NCBI GenBank assembly: GCA_964411875.1
Contig: CAYPMT010000007.1
Coordinates: 1-37,109, forward strand
Direction of reading: 5' to 3'
Length of the DNA: 37,109 nt
DNA from: Aliikangiella sp964411875
Lineage (GTDB): Bacteria > Pseudomonadota > Gammaproteobacteria > Enterobacterales > Kangiellaceae
A program made the translations under genes and the position numbers. The notes under the pieces are model-generated. The model was not told the origin of the DNA, searched no databases, and worked only from the letters and a program-made list of their open reading frames with translations. Positions within the stretch are counted from its first letter, which is position 1. Each line of letters begins with the position of its first letter. Of this stretch, positions 25,746 through 34,980 are shown piece after piece.

Positions 25746-25960
25746 GAGATGCTCCGTATTTTTGTTTTAAAATCAACAGGCTAAACTGATTATATCACCA
25801 TATTATCGATTTTGTAGGCAAATTTAATAAAACAACGACTTTAATCACAAAACCTATGAGACTTATCCCAAGCTCGGGTTAGGTAGAAACGTTAAATAGC
25901 ATAAACCTATTAATTGGGCGCTCAATCCAAGAATTGAGTAATAAATAGCTATGAGAAAAA

Positions 25961-27526
25961 CTATAGAAAAAGCTGAAAAGCTTTGTTATCGGTTTCTTCT
26001 TTGAATCGATAATTCAATGTTTTTAAGTGCCTAAAAAAATCGAGCTCTCGATTAGCCGACACATCAAAACCAGCCAAAACTTGGCCTAATGCTGAGCCAT
26101 GATTTCGGTAGTGAAATAAAGTGATATTCCAATCCTCACCTAAAGTTTCTAAGAAAAGCTCAAGCGCCCCAGGGTGTTCTGGAAACTCAAATTGAAACAC
26201 GCGCTCTGGAGAGTAAGATAGTTCTTTACCTTTTGATGGCACTGGCTCTAAACCGCTTTTCCCACCAACCATGTAGCGAACATGTAATTTTGCCAGTTCA
26301 TTATCGGTTAAATCATCAACATGATAATGTTTACTTAGCTTTTCAATCAACCGTTGTAACTCATGCTCGCCTTCATTTAGTTTAATACCAACAAAAATAT
26401 TAGCTTCACTGCCACCTGCATGACGATAATTAAACTCTGTGATGACTCTTCCACCAATAATTTGGCAAAACTGTTTAAAGCTACCCTTTTCTTCCGGAAT
26501 GGTCACTGAAAGAACCGCTTCTTTTTTTTCTGCCAACTCACAACGTTCAGATACATAACGCAAAGTATGAAAATTCATATTAGCACCACTTAAAATGGCA
26601 ACTAATTTTTCATTACCCGGACTCGTTTGTGTATAGCGGATCAAGCCCGCCAAAGATACAGCACCGGCTGGTTCGGCAATAACTCGAGTATGTTCAAACG
26701 TTTCTTTAATGGCACTACATATTTCATCATTGCTCACGGTGATCACTTGATCACAAAACTCTTTAATCACTGAAAAGGTTTCATCGCCAATTTGTTTAAC
26801 TGCAACACCGTCAGCAAATAAACCAACATTTTTTAAAGGTACCGGCTTGCCTGCTTCAAGGGCAACTTTTAAACAAGCAGAGTCCTCTGCTTCTACTGCA
26901 ATAATTTTTATTTCGGGCTTTATCTGTTTTAAATAAACCGCCATACCTGCAAGCAGCCCACCACCGCCAACAGGAACAAAAATAACATCTGTATCTGGCG
27001 CTTGTTGTAAAATTTCTTTAGCAACAGTTCCTTGTCCAGCAATAACATCTTTGTCATCAAATGCTGATATAAATATGCGCTTCTCTTTTTTAGCAAAATC
27101 TATGGCTGCTCGATTAGCTTCATTAAAATTAGCTCCAACCAATTTAACTGTTGCACCTAAGCGTCGAACATTTTGCACTTTTATTTCGGGTGTCGTTAAT
27201 GGCATAACAATAATCGCTTTAATGCCAAGCTTTTCTGCTGATAAAGCGACACCTTGAGCATGATTTCCCGCCGAGGCAGCAACGATACCTTTAGATTTTT
27301 CGACATCACTTAAATTAGATAGCTTATTATAAGCACCACGCAACTTAAATGAATGTACAGGTTGTTGATCTTCTCTTTTTAGAAAGACTGAATTGTTATA
27401 GTCTCGAGATAAGCGCGACAAATAAGTCAAATCACTTTCACAAGCAACATCGTAAACTGGCGCAAGTAAAATTCGACGTAAATAATCTAACTCTAACTCA
27501 GCTTGTTGTGATTTTTTAGCTTGCAT
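25961..27526 (-). CDS. ilvA: Biosynthetic threonine deaminase
   Basis: IlvA converts threonine to 2-oxobutyrate, the first step specific to isoleucine. The 521-residue protein has the PLP lysine K61 in SFKLRGAYNK, the glycine-rich phosphate loop VGGGGLLAG, and a long C-terminal part with two ACT-like regulatory domains (ending about 420 and 510), so it is the allosteric biosynthetic type, inhibited by isoleucine in E. coli. Its start abuts the ilvD stop with no spacing, implying coupling. It is the last gene of the operon. A small hairpin (25921-25938) lies beyond but has no T-run. Confidence 0.97.
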   Translation of the reverse strand: MQAKKSQQAELELDYLRRILLAPVYDVACESDLTYLSRLSRDYNNSVFLKREDQQPVHSFKLRGAYNKLSNLSDVEKSKGIVAASAGNHAQGVALSAEKLGIKAIIVMPLTTPEIKVQNVRRLGATVKLVGANFNEANRAAIDFAKKEKRIFISAFDDKDVIAGQGTVAKEILQQAPDTDVIFVPVGGGGLLAGMAVYLKQIKPEIKIIAVEAEDSACLKVALEAGKPVPLKNVGLFADGVAVKQIGDETFSVIKEFCDQVITVSNDEICSAIKETFEHTRVIAEPAGAVSLAGLIRYTQTSPGNEKLVAILSGANMNFHTLRYVSERCELAEKKEAVLSVTIPEEKGSFKQFCQIIGGRVITEFNYRHAGGSEANIFVGIKLNEGEHELQRLIEKLSKHYHVDDLTDNELAKLHVRYMVGGKSGLEPVPSKGKELSYSPERVFQFEFPEHPGALELFLETLGEDWNITLFHYRNHGSALGQVLAGFDVSANRELDFFRHLKTLNYRFKEETDNKAFQLFL

Positions 27527-29377
27527 TTATGAGTGCTCTTCCAATTTAGTTAAGTCGCGTACAGCACCTTGATCAGCACTGGTTGCCAACAGAGCATAAG
27601 CCTTAAGCGCTGCAGAAATTTTCCTCGAACGCTTTTCAACCGGTTTCCAACCAGTTTTATTTTGCTGCTCTCTTCTTTCTTTGAGCTCTTGTTCGCTAAC
27701 CAGCAATTCCATTTTACGTGCAGGGATATCAATAGAAATTTTATCATTTTCTTTAATTAAACCAATTGCTCCCTGATTAGCCGCTTCTGGTGAAACATGG
27801 CCAATTGATAACCCTGAAGTACCACCAGAAAAACGCCCATCAGTGATCAGCGCACACTCTTTACCTAAACCTTTGCCTTTTAAATAGCTAGTTGGATAAA
27901 GCATTTCTTGCATGCCTGGTCCACCTTTAGGACCTTCATAACGGATAACAACCACATCGCCTGGCTTAATTTCATCATTAATAATCGCATCAACCGAGCT
28001 TTCTTGGCTCTCAAAAATTCTTGCCCGCCCTTCAAATACTAAACAGCTTTCATCAACACCAGCAGTTTTTACAATACAACCTAATGGCGCAATATTACCT
28101 TTTAGAACAGCTAAACCACCATCTTGACTATAAGCATTTTCTAACGAACGAATACAGCCTGATTCACGATCATCATCTAAAGAATCATAACGACAGGATT
28201 GCGACATAGCCTGAGTTGTTCTAATACCTGCTGGCCCAGCGCGATAAAAATCTTTAACTGAATTATCTTGAGTAACTTTTACATCCCATTTTTCTAGCGT
28301 CTCTTTTAAACAACCATCAGAAACATTTAAACAACTCGTATCAATTAATTTAGCACGAGATAATTCCCCAAGAATACCAATCACGCCACCAGCACGATGA
28401 ACATCTTCCATATGATATTTATTACCAGAAGGCGCAACTTTGCATAAGTGTGGAACTTGACGTGAAAGCCGATCAATATCAGTCATATCAAAATCAACTT
28501 CGGCTTCTTGAGCTGCAGCCAATAAGTGTAATACTGTATTGGTTGAACCACCCATAGCAATATCAAGTACCATCGCATTTTCAAATGCTTTTTTAGTTGC
28601 AATGCTTCGCGGCAAAACAGACTCATCATCTTTTGCATAATAACGTTCACATAGCTCAACAATTTTTCGTCCAGCCGTTTCAAAAAGTTGACGTCGATCA
28701 GAATGAGTCGCTAACACACTACCATTACCTGGTAGAGCTAAACCTAAAGCTTCAGCCAAACAATTCATTGAGTTCGCAGTAAACATACCTGAACATGAAC
28801 CACAAGTAGGACAAGCAGAACGCTCAACTTCTTCAACTTCTTTATCAGACACACTATCGTCAACGGCTTTGACCATAGCATCAACTAAATCAAGCTTAAT
28901 CACTTGATCTGATAACGCTGTTTTACCCGCCTCCATTGGACCACCGGAAACAAAAATAACCGGAATATTCAAACGCAGGGCGGCCATTAACATGCCAGGC
29001 GTTATTTTGTCGCAGTTAGAAATACACACCATGGCATCAGCACAATGTGCATTCACCATGTATTCAACAGAATCCGCAATTAAGTCTCGCGATGGCAAAC
29101 TATAAAGCATGCCATCATGCCCCATGGCAATACCATCATCGATTGCAATGGTATTAAATTCTCGAGCAACGCCACCGGCACTCTCAATTTGTTCTGCAAC
29201 CAAACGACCAATAGGTGCTAAATGAACATGTCCAGGTACAAATTGAGTATAGGAATTAACAACAGCAATAATAGGTTTACCAAAATCATTTTCTTTCATT
29301 CCGGTTGCACGCCATAAAGCTCTTGCGCCAGCCATTCGGCGACCCTGTGTACTCGTTGCTGATCTTAGTTTAGGCAT
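27527..29377 (-). CDS. ilvD: Dihydroxy-acid dehydratase
   Basis: IlvD dehydrates the dihydroxy acids to the 2-oxo acids of valine and isoleucine. The 616-residue length equals that of the E. coli enzyme. Iron-sulfur cluster ligands are visible as C122 (NCDKITPGM) and C195 in CPTCGSC (189-195). The signatures GRRMAGARALWRATG near the N-terminus and GRFSGGTSGLSIGHVSPEA near the C-terminus are intact. It sits between ilvE (67 bases) and ilvA. Confidence 0.98.
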   Translation of the reverse strand: MPKLRSATSTQGRRMAGARALWRATGMKENDFGKPIIAVVNSYTQFVPGHVHLAPIGRLVAEQIESAGGVAREFNTIAIDDGIAMGHDGMLYSLPSRDLIADSVEYMVNAHCADAMVCISNCDKITPGMLMAALRLNIPVIFVSGGPMEAGKTALSDQVIKLDLVDAMVKAVDDSVSDKEVEEVERSACPTCGSCSGMFTANSMNCLAEALGLALPGNGSVLATHSDRRQLFETAGRKIVELCERYYAKDDESVLPRSIATKKAFENAMVLDIAMGGSTNTVLHLLAAAQEAEVDFDMTDIDRLSRQVPHLCKVAPSGNKYHMEDVHRAGGVIGILGELSRAKLIDTSCLNVSDGCLKETLEKWDVKVTQDNSVKDFYRAGPAGIRTTQAMSQSCRYDSLDDDRESGCIRSLENAYSQDGGLAVLKGNIAPLGCIVKTAGVDESCLVFEGRARIFESQESSVDAIINDEIKPGDVVVIRYEGPKGGPGMQEMLYPTSYLKGKGLGKECALITDGRFSGGTSGLSIGHVSPEAANQGAIGLIKENDKISIDIPARKMELLVSEQELKERREQQNKTGWKPVEKRSRKISAALKAYALLATSADQGAVRDLTKLEEHS

Positions 29378-29444
29378 ATTTACTTTCCAATTATGTCAAT
29401 CACAAAACTTTGAACGTCTGTAATATTCGAGCATTTTTAATCAA

Positions 29445-30368
29445 TTATGAACACGGCTCCAACCATCCCCACTCATCTGAGGTTTCACCAGAGAACAATC
29501 CAAAAAACTGGCTTTGAATTTGTTCGGTAATTGGGCCACGTTTTCCATTGCCAATTGCAATTCGGTCAACACTTCTAACTGGCGTGATTTCTGCTGCAGT
29601 ACCTGTCATCAATATTTCATCGGCTAAATATAAAGATTCACGTGCAATTAATTCTTCACGAATTTCATAGCCCATTTTTGTCGCCAGTTGAACAACGGTA
29701 TCTCGCGTTATACCTGGCAGAATACAACCTGATAAAGGTGGCGTATAAATAATCTTGTTACGGATAATAAATAAGTTTTCACCTGCGCCTTCACTTACCA
29801 TGCCATTAATATCTAAACCAATACCTTCATGATAACCATGACGTTTAGCTTCTGCTGAAATCAGTTGCGAACTTAAATAATTACCGCCAGCTTTTGCAGC
29901 AGTTGGCATAGTATTCGGCGCTAGTCGGCTCCACGAAGTTACACAAGCATCAACACCTTTGGCAATAGCGTCCTCACCTAAATAGGCGCCCCATTCAAAC
30001 CCAGCAATGGCAACTTCTAAGGGTACATCCGGTGGTGTCAAACCTAAGCCAATATCACCATAAAAAGCAATGGGTCTTATATAAGCACTCTGAAGCTTAT
30101 TATCAATAACAACTTGTTTACAGGCTTGGTTAATTTGAGATTGCTCAAAGGGAATATTCATTCGATAAATTTTAGCCGAATCAAATAAACGTTGAGTATG
30201 ATCCTGCAAACGGAAGACTTGTGGTCCGTTCGAGGTATCATAAACCCGAATACCCTCAAAAACTGAAGAACCGTAATGTAATGCATGGGTTAACACATGT
30301 ACATTAGCATCTTGCCAAGGTATCATTTTGCCGTTAAACCATATCAATTCAGGTGTTTTACTTGCCAT
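29445..30368 (-). CDS. ilvE: Branched-chain amino acid aminotransferase
   Basis: IlvE performs the last transamination for Val, Leu and Ile. It is a fold-type IV PLP enzyme of 307 residues, near the E. coli size. The cofactor lysine is K159 in TAAKAGGNYLSS. FEGIRVYDT at about 38-46 and the C-terminal EILMTGTAAEITPVRSVD are also typical. It lies 35 bases after ilvM. Confidence 0.97.
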   Translation of the reverse strand: MASKTPELIWFNGKMIPWQDANVHVLTHALHYGSSVFEGIRVYDTSNGPQVFRLQDHTQRLFDSAKIYRMNIPFEQSQINQACKQVVIDNKLQSAYIRPIAFYGDIGLGLTPPDVPLEVAIAGFEWGAYLGEDAIAKGVDACVTSWSRLAPNTMPTAAKAGGNYLSSQLISAEAKRHGYHEGIGLDINGMVSEGAGENLFIIRNKIIYTPPLSGCILPGITRDTVVQLATKMGYEIREELIARESLYLADEILMTGTAAEITPVRSVDRIAIGNGKRGPITEQIQSQFFGLFSGETSDEWGWLEPCS

Positions 30369-30403
30369 TGGTTTTCCTTAAAAAAATAAATTAACTTTTT
30401 AAA

Positions 30404-30649
30404 CTAGTTTCGAGAGCTATTTTCTACCAAAACCTCTTTAACATCTACTAGTTTCATCAATTGATTCTCTAGCAAGTGAATAGGCCGAGGACTTTTAACT
30501 GAAACATCTATTTGCATTTGTTTCTCGTTAGTTAAGGTATCAACGGCCATTTTTTCAACAGTAAAACCACGAAACCGCATTACTCTTAAAAGCTGCTCCA
30601 AAATAGCGGGCTGTATTTCAGTTTTGAGACGAATGAAATGGCTATTCAC
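30404..30649 (-). CDS. ilvM: Acetolactate synthase II small subunit
   Basis: This 81-residue ACT-domain protein is the regulatory subunit that activates the IlvG catalytic chain. The single ACT domain with RVMRFRGFTVEKMAVD matches IlvM rather than the longer IlvH/IlvN. It starts three bases after the ilvG stop codon, which implies coupled synthesis of the two subunits. Confidence 0.93.
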   Translation of the reverse strand: MNSHFIRLKTEIQPAILEQLLRVMRFRGFTVEKMAVDTLTNEKQMQIDVSVKSPRPIHLLENQLMKLVDVKEVLVENSSRN

Positions 30650-30652
30650 TAG

Positions 30653-32314
30653 TTATTCCTCCAACATGTCATGATTAGCTGTATTCGGTGGAACTAACGG
30701 CCAAACACCTTCAGCTTCATTAATTCTAACGTGTAATAAATAAGCACCTTGATGATTCAGCATTCGTTGCAAAGCAGGTTCAACATCCTTATGAAGTTCA
30801 ATTGATTCACCTTGAATTTCAAATGCTTCTGCAAGCTTTAAAAAGTCAGGATTATCGGACAAATCAACTTCACTAAAACGCTCTTCAAAAAATAATGACT
30901 GCCACTGACGCACCATACCTAACTTAGTATTATCAATCAGTAAAATTTTTACTGGTAAGCCAAAACGTTTGATTGTGGCGAGCTCTTGTATATTCATCAT
31001 AAATGAACCATCACCGGTAATCGCAACTACACTGTCATTTGGTCTAGAAATTTGTGCGCCAATTGCAGCAGGCAAACCATAGCCCATAGTGCCTAACGCA
31101 CCACTCGTTAACCAATTATTTGCGCCATCAAAACTAATATGTTGTGCCGCCCACATTTGATGCTGACCAACATCAGTCGTAAACACGCAATTCTTTGGCT
31201 GAATATTGCTAAGGCATTTCAATAGTGACGGAGCATGAATCAATTGATTTTCTTTATCAATTAACGCGTCATCGACATACTTGAATTGATACTCACTTTT
31301 CATACTCATACAAGTCTGTCGCCAGTCATCGATTTTCATAGACGTGCAAAGTTTTGACAAACTATGTTTTAAATCGCCTAATAAACTGACATTGCTGGTG
31401 CGCAATTTATTAAGCTCAACAGGATCAAGATCAAGATGAATAATTTTAGCATTCGGTGCAAATTCAGCTAATTTACCGGTTACTCTGTCATCAAAGCGAG
31501 CACCTATTGCTATTAATAGGTCCGATTCTTGTACAGCTAAGTTAGATGCTTTAGTACCATGCATACCCAGCATACCCATATAGGTTTCATCCGTTGTTTC
31601 AAGTGCCCCCAAACCTTTTAAAGTCGATACACTCGGTATTTGAGTACTTTTGATAAACGTTCTTAATTCATCAACTGCATTAGCAATACAAACTCCACCA
31701 CCGACATAAGCCACTGGCTTCTTAGATTCACTTAAAAGCTGCCGAGCTTTTTCAATCGAGTCATCATCAGCAATTGGTAGTTTTATTTTTTCTATGAATA
31801 CAGGCTTTGACTTAACCTCAGCCAGTTGAATATCTTTAGGAATATCGACTAGAACTGCGCCAGGCCTACCGCTTTTTGCGATTTCAAAAGCGCTATGCAG
31901 CGTTTGCTCTAAATCATCAATAGATTTAACCTGAAAAGCATGCTTAGTAATTGGTAAAGCTAAACCTAAAACATCAACTTCTTGAAACGCATCGGTTCCC
32001 ATAATAACGGTTTGAACTTGACCTGTAATAGCAACCACAGGCACTGAGTCAGCATTGGCATCAGCTAGACCAGTAATTAAGTTAGTCATTCCAGGGCCAG
32101 ATGTCGCAAAGCAAACACCCACTTTACCTGAAGCTTTAGCATAACCAAGTGCTGCAAAAGCAGCGCCTTGCTCTTGTCGACACAAATGATGTTTGACATC
32201 ACTAGCACGATGTAATGCATCATAAATAGGCATAATGGCTCCACCTGGATAACCAAAAATATTCTTAACACCTTGCTTAACTAAGACATCGAAGAGTAAG
32301 TCGGCGCCGTTCAT
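30653..32314 (-). CDS. ilvG: Acetolactate synthase II large subunit
   Basis: IlvG condenses pyruvate with pyruvate or 2-oxobutyrate, the first common step to Val/Leu and Ile. The 553-residue thiamine diphosphate enzyme is uninterrupted (E. coli K-12 carries a frameshifted ilvG). It has the catalytic glutamate E48 in CRQEQG, GYPGGAIMPIYDAL near the N-terminus, and the ThDP/Mg motif beginning GDGSFMMNIQELAT and ending with NTKLGMVRQWQ. An AGAGGA precedes the ATG. It follows the leader attenuator and is the first structural gene of the operon. Confidence 0.97.
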   Translation of the reverse strand: MNGADLLFDVLVKQGVKNIFGYPGGAIMPIYDALHRASDVKHHLCRQEQGAAFAALGYAKASGKVGVCFATSGPGMTNLITGLADANADSVPVVAITGQVQTVIMGTDAFQEVDVLGLALPITKHAFQVKSIDDLEQTLHSAFEIAKSGRPGAVLVDIPKDIQLAEVKSKPVFIEKIKLPIADDDSIEKARQLLSESKKPVAYVGGGVCIANAVDELRTFIKSTQIPSVSTLKGLGALETTDETYMGMLGMHGTKASNLAVQESDLLIAIGARFDDRVTGKLAEFAPNAKIIHLDLDPVELNKLRTSNVSLLGDLKHSLSKLCTSMKIDDWRQTCMSMKSEYQFKYVDDALIDKENQLIHAPSLLKCLSNIQPKNCVFTTDVGQHQMWAAQHISFDGANNWLTSGALGTMGYGLPAAIGAQISRPNDSVVAITGDGSFMMNIQELATIKRFGLPVKILLIDNTKLGMVRQWQSLFFEERFSEVDLSDNPDFLKLAEAFEIQGESIELHKDVEPALQRMLNHQGAYLLHVRINEAEGVWPLVPPNTANHDMLEE

Positions 32315-32411
32315 TTGTTTATTCCTCTCATTGAATAGACTTGTTCATTTTCATACTGCGTTTTAAAAGTTTTTAACATCAATAATCACCATAAGATAAA
32401 ACAACAGTTAT

Positions 32412-32446
32412 AAAAAAACCCCCGGTTCTTTCGAAGCGGGGGTTTT
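32412..32446 (-). terminator. ilv attenuator terminator
   Basis: In the minus-strand RNA the arms read AAAACCCCCG and CGGGGGUUUU, then continue inward through one C-C mismatch to a UUC/GAA stem closed by a GAAA tetraloop. The stem is followed by a run of seven T. It lies 17 bases after the ilvL stop and 97 bases before ilvG. It is the strongest intrinsic terminator in the window. Confidence 0.93.
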
Positions 32447-32508
32447 ATGTTTTAAGTTTTAATCAAACATAAACGCGCCCCGCGGAGGTAATGACCACCA
32501 CGAGCACG
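32436..32508 (-). promoter_or_regulatory. ilv protector and antiterminator pairings
   Basis: Minus-strand segment 1 (32508-32498, in the Val/Leu codons) pairs with segment 2 (32485-32474, GC-rich end of the leader) with one bulge. Segment 2 (GCGGGG, 32483-32478) can instead pair with segment 3 (CCCCGC, 32441-32436), which is the 5' arm of the terminator. The three pairings are mutually exclusive. A ribosome stalled on scarce valine, leucine or isoleucine covers segment 1, frees segment 2 and prevents termination; a ribosome that reaches the stop codon covers segment 2 and allows it. Confidence 0.8.
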
Positions 32509-32543
32509 ATTAAAATGTTTGAAACTTGGTTAACTTTTAACAT
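32463..32543 (-). CDS. ilvL: ilv operon leader peptide
   Basis: A 26-codon open frame too short for usual gene finders. It contains eight Val, three Ile and three Leu codons, with the core run ILIVLVVVI at residues 10-18, and ends RVYV before TGA. The preceding in-frame codon is a stop, so the ATG at 32543 is the only ATG start. The Shine-Dalgarno is weak (AAAGG about 17 bases upstream). Residues 19-22 fall in the GC-rich antiterminator segment. The sequence does not closely resemble E. coli IlvL but plays the same part: translation speed through the branched-chain codons decides whether the downstream terminator forms. Confidence 0.88.
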   Translation of the reverse strand: MLKVNQVSNILIVLVVVITSAGRVYV

Positions 32544-32574
32544 CTAACTTAATAACTTGACCTTTAATGAACTA

Positions 32575-32604
32575 AGTATAAGTAAAACTGAAATACTAAT
32601 ACAA
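32575..32604 (-). promoter_or_regulatory. Promoter of the ilvLGMEDA operon
   Basis: On the minus strand TTGTAT (32604-32599) and TATACT (32580-32575) are separated by 18 bases. Transcription would start near 32568, about 25 bases before the leader peptide. The position fits the attenuator; the -35 box is only a partial match. Confidence 0.55.
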
Positions 32605-32932
32605 GCTATTTTTCTCAAGTAAGATAAATTAATCCTGCATAACTTAACTTGTTTTCTTTTACTAGGTCTATCACTGGTAAAGCCATAAAGCTAACAAATC
32701 CATATAAATCAATAGGTAAGCAGCCAAGTTTATTAAGTTGTATAAAACACTCGCTAATATAATTTATCATTATATTAAAAACATAATCCCACTTTTACGC
32801 TACGGAATCAATGACTTTATGATTTTTTGACCCTATGCTGTACTTTCAAATTCATTTATAACCTATAATCAAATCTATAATCTGTGTTATTTAACTCTGA
32901 CCAAAATTTAACAATAAATTTTAGGGTAATTT
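32605..32932. other. Divergent intergenic region between ilvL and ppnN
   Basis: About 330 very AT-rich bases with no gene on either strand. It contains a perfect 9-base inverted repeat (32755-32763 with 32769-32777, 5-base loop), which could be an operator, and two TATAAT sequences on the plus strand (32864-32869 and 32876-32881) that are candidate -10 boxes for ppnN without clear -35 partners. An AGGG before the ATG serves as ppnN ribosome binding site. Confidence 0.4.
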
Positions 32933-34303
32933 ATGCAACCGAAACCCACAATTAATGCTTCTATCACACCCAAAGGTAGTCTTGAAGTTCTCTCACAGCT
33001 TGAAGTCGAAAATTTAAAAGAATTAGGCGAAAATGGTTTATATCCGCTCTTTCGTCAATGTGCACTTGCAATACTCAATACTGGCTCTGATAGTGATAAC
33101 GCTAAAGATATCATGGAAGCTTACTCCGATTTTGAAATTGAAATAATCCAGCAAGATCGCGGTATCCAACTTAATTTAATTAATGCGCCAGCTAATGCTT
33201 TTGTCGATGGAAAAATGATTGCCTCAAGTCGAGAGATGTTGTTTAGTGCTATGAGAGATATTGTTTACTCACAAAGTAAATTATCCAAACGAGAAAAAAA
33301 GCTAACCTCTAGTGCCGATATTACTGATCATGTGTTTCATTTATTGCGAAATGCTGGTGTACTTCATTATGGTGATGATCCCAATATAGTAGTCTGTTGG
33401 GGTGGCCATTCAATTAGTGAAGAAGAATATCAGTACACTAAAGAAGTCGGTCATTCACTCGGGTTAAGAGGCATGAATGTCTGTACAGGTTGTGGCCCGG
33501 GCGCAATGAAAGGCCCAATGAAAGGTGCAACTATTGCCCATGCTAAACAACATATTGATAACTCGCGTTTTTTAGGTTTAACTGAACCAGGCATTATTGC
33601 GGCAGAAGCACCGAACCCCATCGTCAATGAACTGGTTATTTTGCCCGATATAGAAAAACGACTCGAATCATTCGTTAGAATCGCCCATGGTATTATTATT
33701 TTTCCTGGTGGTGCGGGTACAGCCGAAGAGTTACTTTACCTATTAGGTATTTTGCTTGATCCCAATAATCAAAATTTACCTTTTCCTTTGATTTTAACTG
33801 GCCCAAAATCTAGCGAACCTTACTTCCAACAATTACATGAGTTTATTAATCGCACCCTGGGTTTTGATGCCCAACAAAAATACAAAATTATTATTGATAA
33901 CCCCGAACAGGTTGCAAGGCTAATGCACCAAGGCGCACAACAAGTAAAAGCTCACCGTAAACAATTTAGTGATGCCTATTACTTTAATTGGATCCTAAAA
34001 ATCCCAGAAGCATTTCAACAACCTTTTGAACCAACTCATGAAAACATGGCGGCTTTAGCCTTGAAAGAAAATATGCCAATTCATGAATTAGTTGCTAATT
34101 TAAGACGTGCTTTTTCAGGAATTGTTTCGGGTAACGTCAAAGAATCAGGCATTATGGCAATCGAACAACATGGACCTTATAAAATCAATGGTGATAAATC
34201 AATTATGGAGAATTTGGATAAATTACTTGCCGCCTTTGTCAAACAAAAAAGGATGAAGCTGCCAGGTACCGAGTACGAACCTTGTTACCGTTTAGCTAAA
34301 TAA
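32933..34303 (+). CDS. ppnN: Nucleotide 5'-monophosphate nucleosidase PpnN (YgdH)
   Basis: PpnN splits purine and pyrimidine nucleoside monophosphates into base and ribose 5-phosphate; in E. coli it is stimulated by (p)ppGpp. The 456-residue protein aligns end to end with E. coli YgdH as I remember it. The N-terminal domain has SLEVLSQLEVE, followed by VCWGGHS at 154-160, TGCGPGAMKGPMKGA at 185-199 and the LOG-type PGGAGTAEE at 258-266. The C-terminal part contains RRAFSGIVSGNVKE and GPYKINGDK. It is divergent from the ilv operon. Confidence 0.95.
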   Translation: MQPKPTINASITPKGSLEVLSQLEVENLKELGENGLYPLFRQCALAILNTGSDSDNAKDIMEAYSDFEIEIIQQDRGIQLNLINAPANAFVDGKMIASSREMLFSAMRDIVYSQSKLSKREKKLTSSADITDHVFHLLRNAGVLHYGDDPNIVVCWGGHSISEEEYQYTKEVGHSLGLRGMNVCTGCGPGAMKGPMKGATIAHAKQHIDNSRFLGLTEPGIIAAEAPNPIVNELVILPDIEKRLESFVRIAHGIIIFPGGAGTAEELLYLLGILLDPNNQNLPFPLILTGPKSSEPYFQQLHEFINRTLGFDAQQKYKIIIDNPEQVARLMHQGAQQVKAHRKQFSDAYYFNWILKIPEAFQQPFEPTHENMAALALKENMPIHELVANLRRAFSGIVSGNVKESGIMAIEQHGPYKINGDKSIMENLDKLLAAFVKQKRMKLPGTEYEPCYRLAK

Positions 34304-34320
34304 CCCAAATCTAGACTTGG

Positions 34321-34959
34321 TTAAGGCTTAGTTATTTTTGAGCCTTTTAACAGTTCAAAAAAAGCATTTTCAGCTGACTTAGCTATATCACCATTACTCG
34401 ATAATCTGAAAAAGGTATATCGAGTCTCTCCTTGATGAAAAGCAATCAACAGTTTCTGTTGTCCACCCGATAATCTAGTTAATTGCCATTCTTGAGAAGC
34501 ATCACTGGTTAACTTTTCATATTGGTTTTTTTGATCAGGACTAACACCCAAGCGTTGCTTCCAAATACCAAAAATCGTCTTAAGAGGAACATTACTCGGC
34601 AAACGTATTACTGACACTTCATAGTTTTTCTCATTATCAGTTAGTCGAAATATACCTGAAGCCATGCCACCAGTTACTTCAAGCTTTTTCCATTGCTCAG
34701 TCAACTTTAACGCCACAAATTCATCAAGTTTTTCTTGTTTAGGTGGCATTGCTTTCTGTGAGTTTTTTTGTGGCACTTCGGCTTGGCGTTTTTCTTGTAC
34801 TTCTTGTCTTTTATATTCAAAGAACTGATCGACTGACTGACCAAGCTTTTCAACCTGCTGTTGAGTTATTTCGGGTTTATTGTGATGGCTTTTTAACATA
34901 AGGCCAATAACAATAAATACTAAACAAAAACTACCTAATATAATTAATTTATATTTCAT
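34321..34959 (-). CDS. Membrane-anchored protein of unknown function
   Basis: The 212-residue product has one N-terminal hydrophobic segment (about 5-22) without a clear cleavage site, so it is likely an inner-membrane anchor with the rest in the periplasm. A charged, proline-containing linker (about 30-78) leads to a C-terminal globular domain. That domain has a strand pattern around GIFRLTD...VSVIRLP and a W-K-Q-RLG helix (about 125-145), loosely reminiscent of PsbP/Mog1-like folds. I do not recognise the family. It lies 21 bases downstream of the MFS-acyltransferase gene, so the two are probably cotranscribed. It converges with ppnN, with 17 bases between the two. Confidence 0.65.
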   Translation of the reverse strand: MKYKLIILGSFCLVFIVIGLMLKSHHNKPEITQQQVEKLGQSVDQFFEYKRQEVQEKRQAEVPQKNSQKAMPPKQEKLDEFVALKLTEQWKKLEVTGGMASGIFRLTDNEKNYEVSVIRLPSNVPLKTIFGIWKQRLGVSPDQKNQYEKLTSDASQEWQLTRLSGGQQKLLIAFHQGETRYTFFRLSSNGDIAKSAENAFFELLKGSKITKP

Positions 34960-34980
34960 ACTTGTTCTCTTTGAAAACTA

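Noticed and set aside
25921..25938. Hairpin downstream of ilvA as operon terminator
   Set aside because: A 6-base stem is present but there is no T-run after it on the minus strand, so I do not call it a terminator.
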